DNA of 5,031 nucleotides. It comes from an uncultured Prevotella sp. (GTDB taxonomy: Bacteria > Bacteroidota > Bacteroidia > Bacteroidales > Bacteroidaceae). Position 1 is the stretch's first letter. Each line of letters starts with the position of its first letter. The DNA is taken from positions 1 through 5,031 of the forward strand of contig USFX01000191.1 of NCBI GenBank assembly GCA_900553965.1, given 5' to 3'. Positions 4,909 through 5,031 of the stretch are shown piece by piece. Both the position numbers and the translations under genes were made by a program. The notes beneath the pieces were generated by a model, which was not told where the DNA came from, searched no databases, and worked only from the letters and a program-made list of their open reading frames with translations.

Positions 4909-5031
4909 GACGTACTTGAAGAGATTGTCGCTTGGAAGCGCATTGAGGTCAGCCGGATGAAAGAACAGCTGCCGGAAAGGCAATGAAGAAGTTCATGCGG
5001 AACTTATCACGCATCTCAGATCCGCAGCCTT
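4903..5031 (+). CDS. trpC: Indole-3-glycerol-phosphate synthase, 5' part, apparently frameshifted
   Basis: TrpC closes the indole ring from carboxyphenylamino-deoxyribulose phosphate. The first residues, MKDVLEEIVAWKRIEV, are typical of Bacteroidales TrpC N-termini, and the position after trpD is where trpC is expected. The frame stops at TGA 4984-4986 after 27 codons (ending LPERQ). Downstream to the window edge the other two frames stay open. One gives KKFMRNLSRISDPQP and would join if one base were missing near 4983; 11 of its 16 third positions are G or C, as in the neighbouring genes. The other gives NEEVHAELITHLRSAA and would join if one base were extra. I cannot decide between them from so short a piece. 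It may be a sequencing error, a real mutation or an end-of-contig artefact. The catalytic barrel lies outside the window. Confidence 0.7.

Overview
The window holds the 5' half of a tryptophan biosynthesis operon, all on the + strand. The order is leader region, trpB, trpE, trpG, trpD and the start of trpC. Several signs point to a fairly GC-rich member of the Bacteroidales, probably Prevotella-like: trpB as the first gene, a promoter of the Bacteroidetes type (TTTG, 19 bp, TATATTTG), starts preceded by A-rich stretches rather than a clear Shine-Dalgarno site, and strong G/C preference at third codon positions. The genus is an inference; the phylum-level placement is firmer.

Positions 1-483 carry no large gene. 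Positions 1-about 125 are GC-rich and of unknown content, possibly the start of a divergent gene. A promoter at 171-201 is followed by a leader ORF at 237-287 encoding MNSMNNTWWWRSSGLK, with three consecutive Trp codons. Next comes a strong intrinsic terminator (335-367) and then a second, smaller one (393-410). The RNA can be folded by eye into a classical ribosome-controlled attenuator. The 3' arm of the first terminator is also perfectly complementary to the 5' arm of the second, so the two could act in relay: escape from the first would favour escape from the second. This is the most interesting signal in the window.

Positions 484-4836 hold four intact genes. trpB encodes the tryptophan synthase beta subunit. 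trpE and trpG encode the two subunits of anthranilate synthase. trpD encodes anthranilate phosphoribosyltransferase. trpB and trpE overlap by 14 bp. The gaps after trpE and around the end of trpG are filled with degenerate TCCCATAA-like short repeats, and the last codons of trpG lie inside one such cluster.

Positions 4837-5031 hold a 22-codon ORF that links trpD to trpC by close start and stop contacts. The first 27 codons of trpC (indole-3-glycerol-phosphate synthase) follow, interrupted by an in-frame TGA at 4984-4986 that looks like a frameshift. trpF and trpA are expected beyond the right edge but are not visible.

Together TrpE/TrpG turn chorismate plus glutamine into anthranilate, TrpD adds phosphoribose, TrpC (with TrpF) leads to indole-glycerol phosphate, and TrpB (with TrpA) completes tryptophan. 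The enzymes are ordinary; the control region and the intergenic repeats are what merit a second look.
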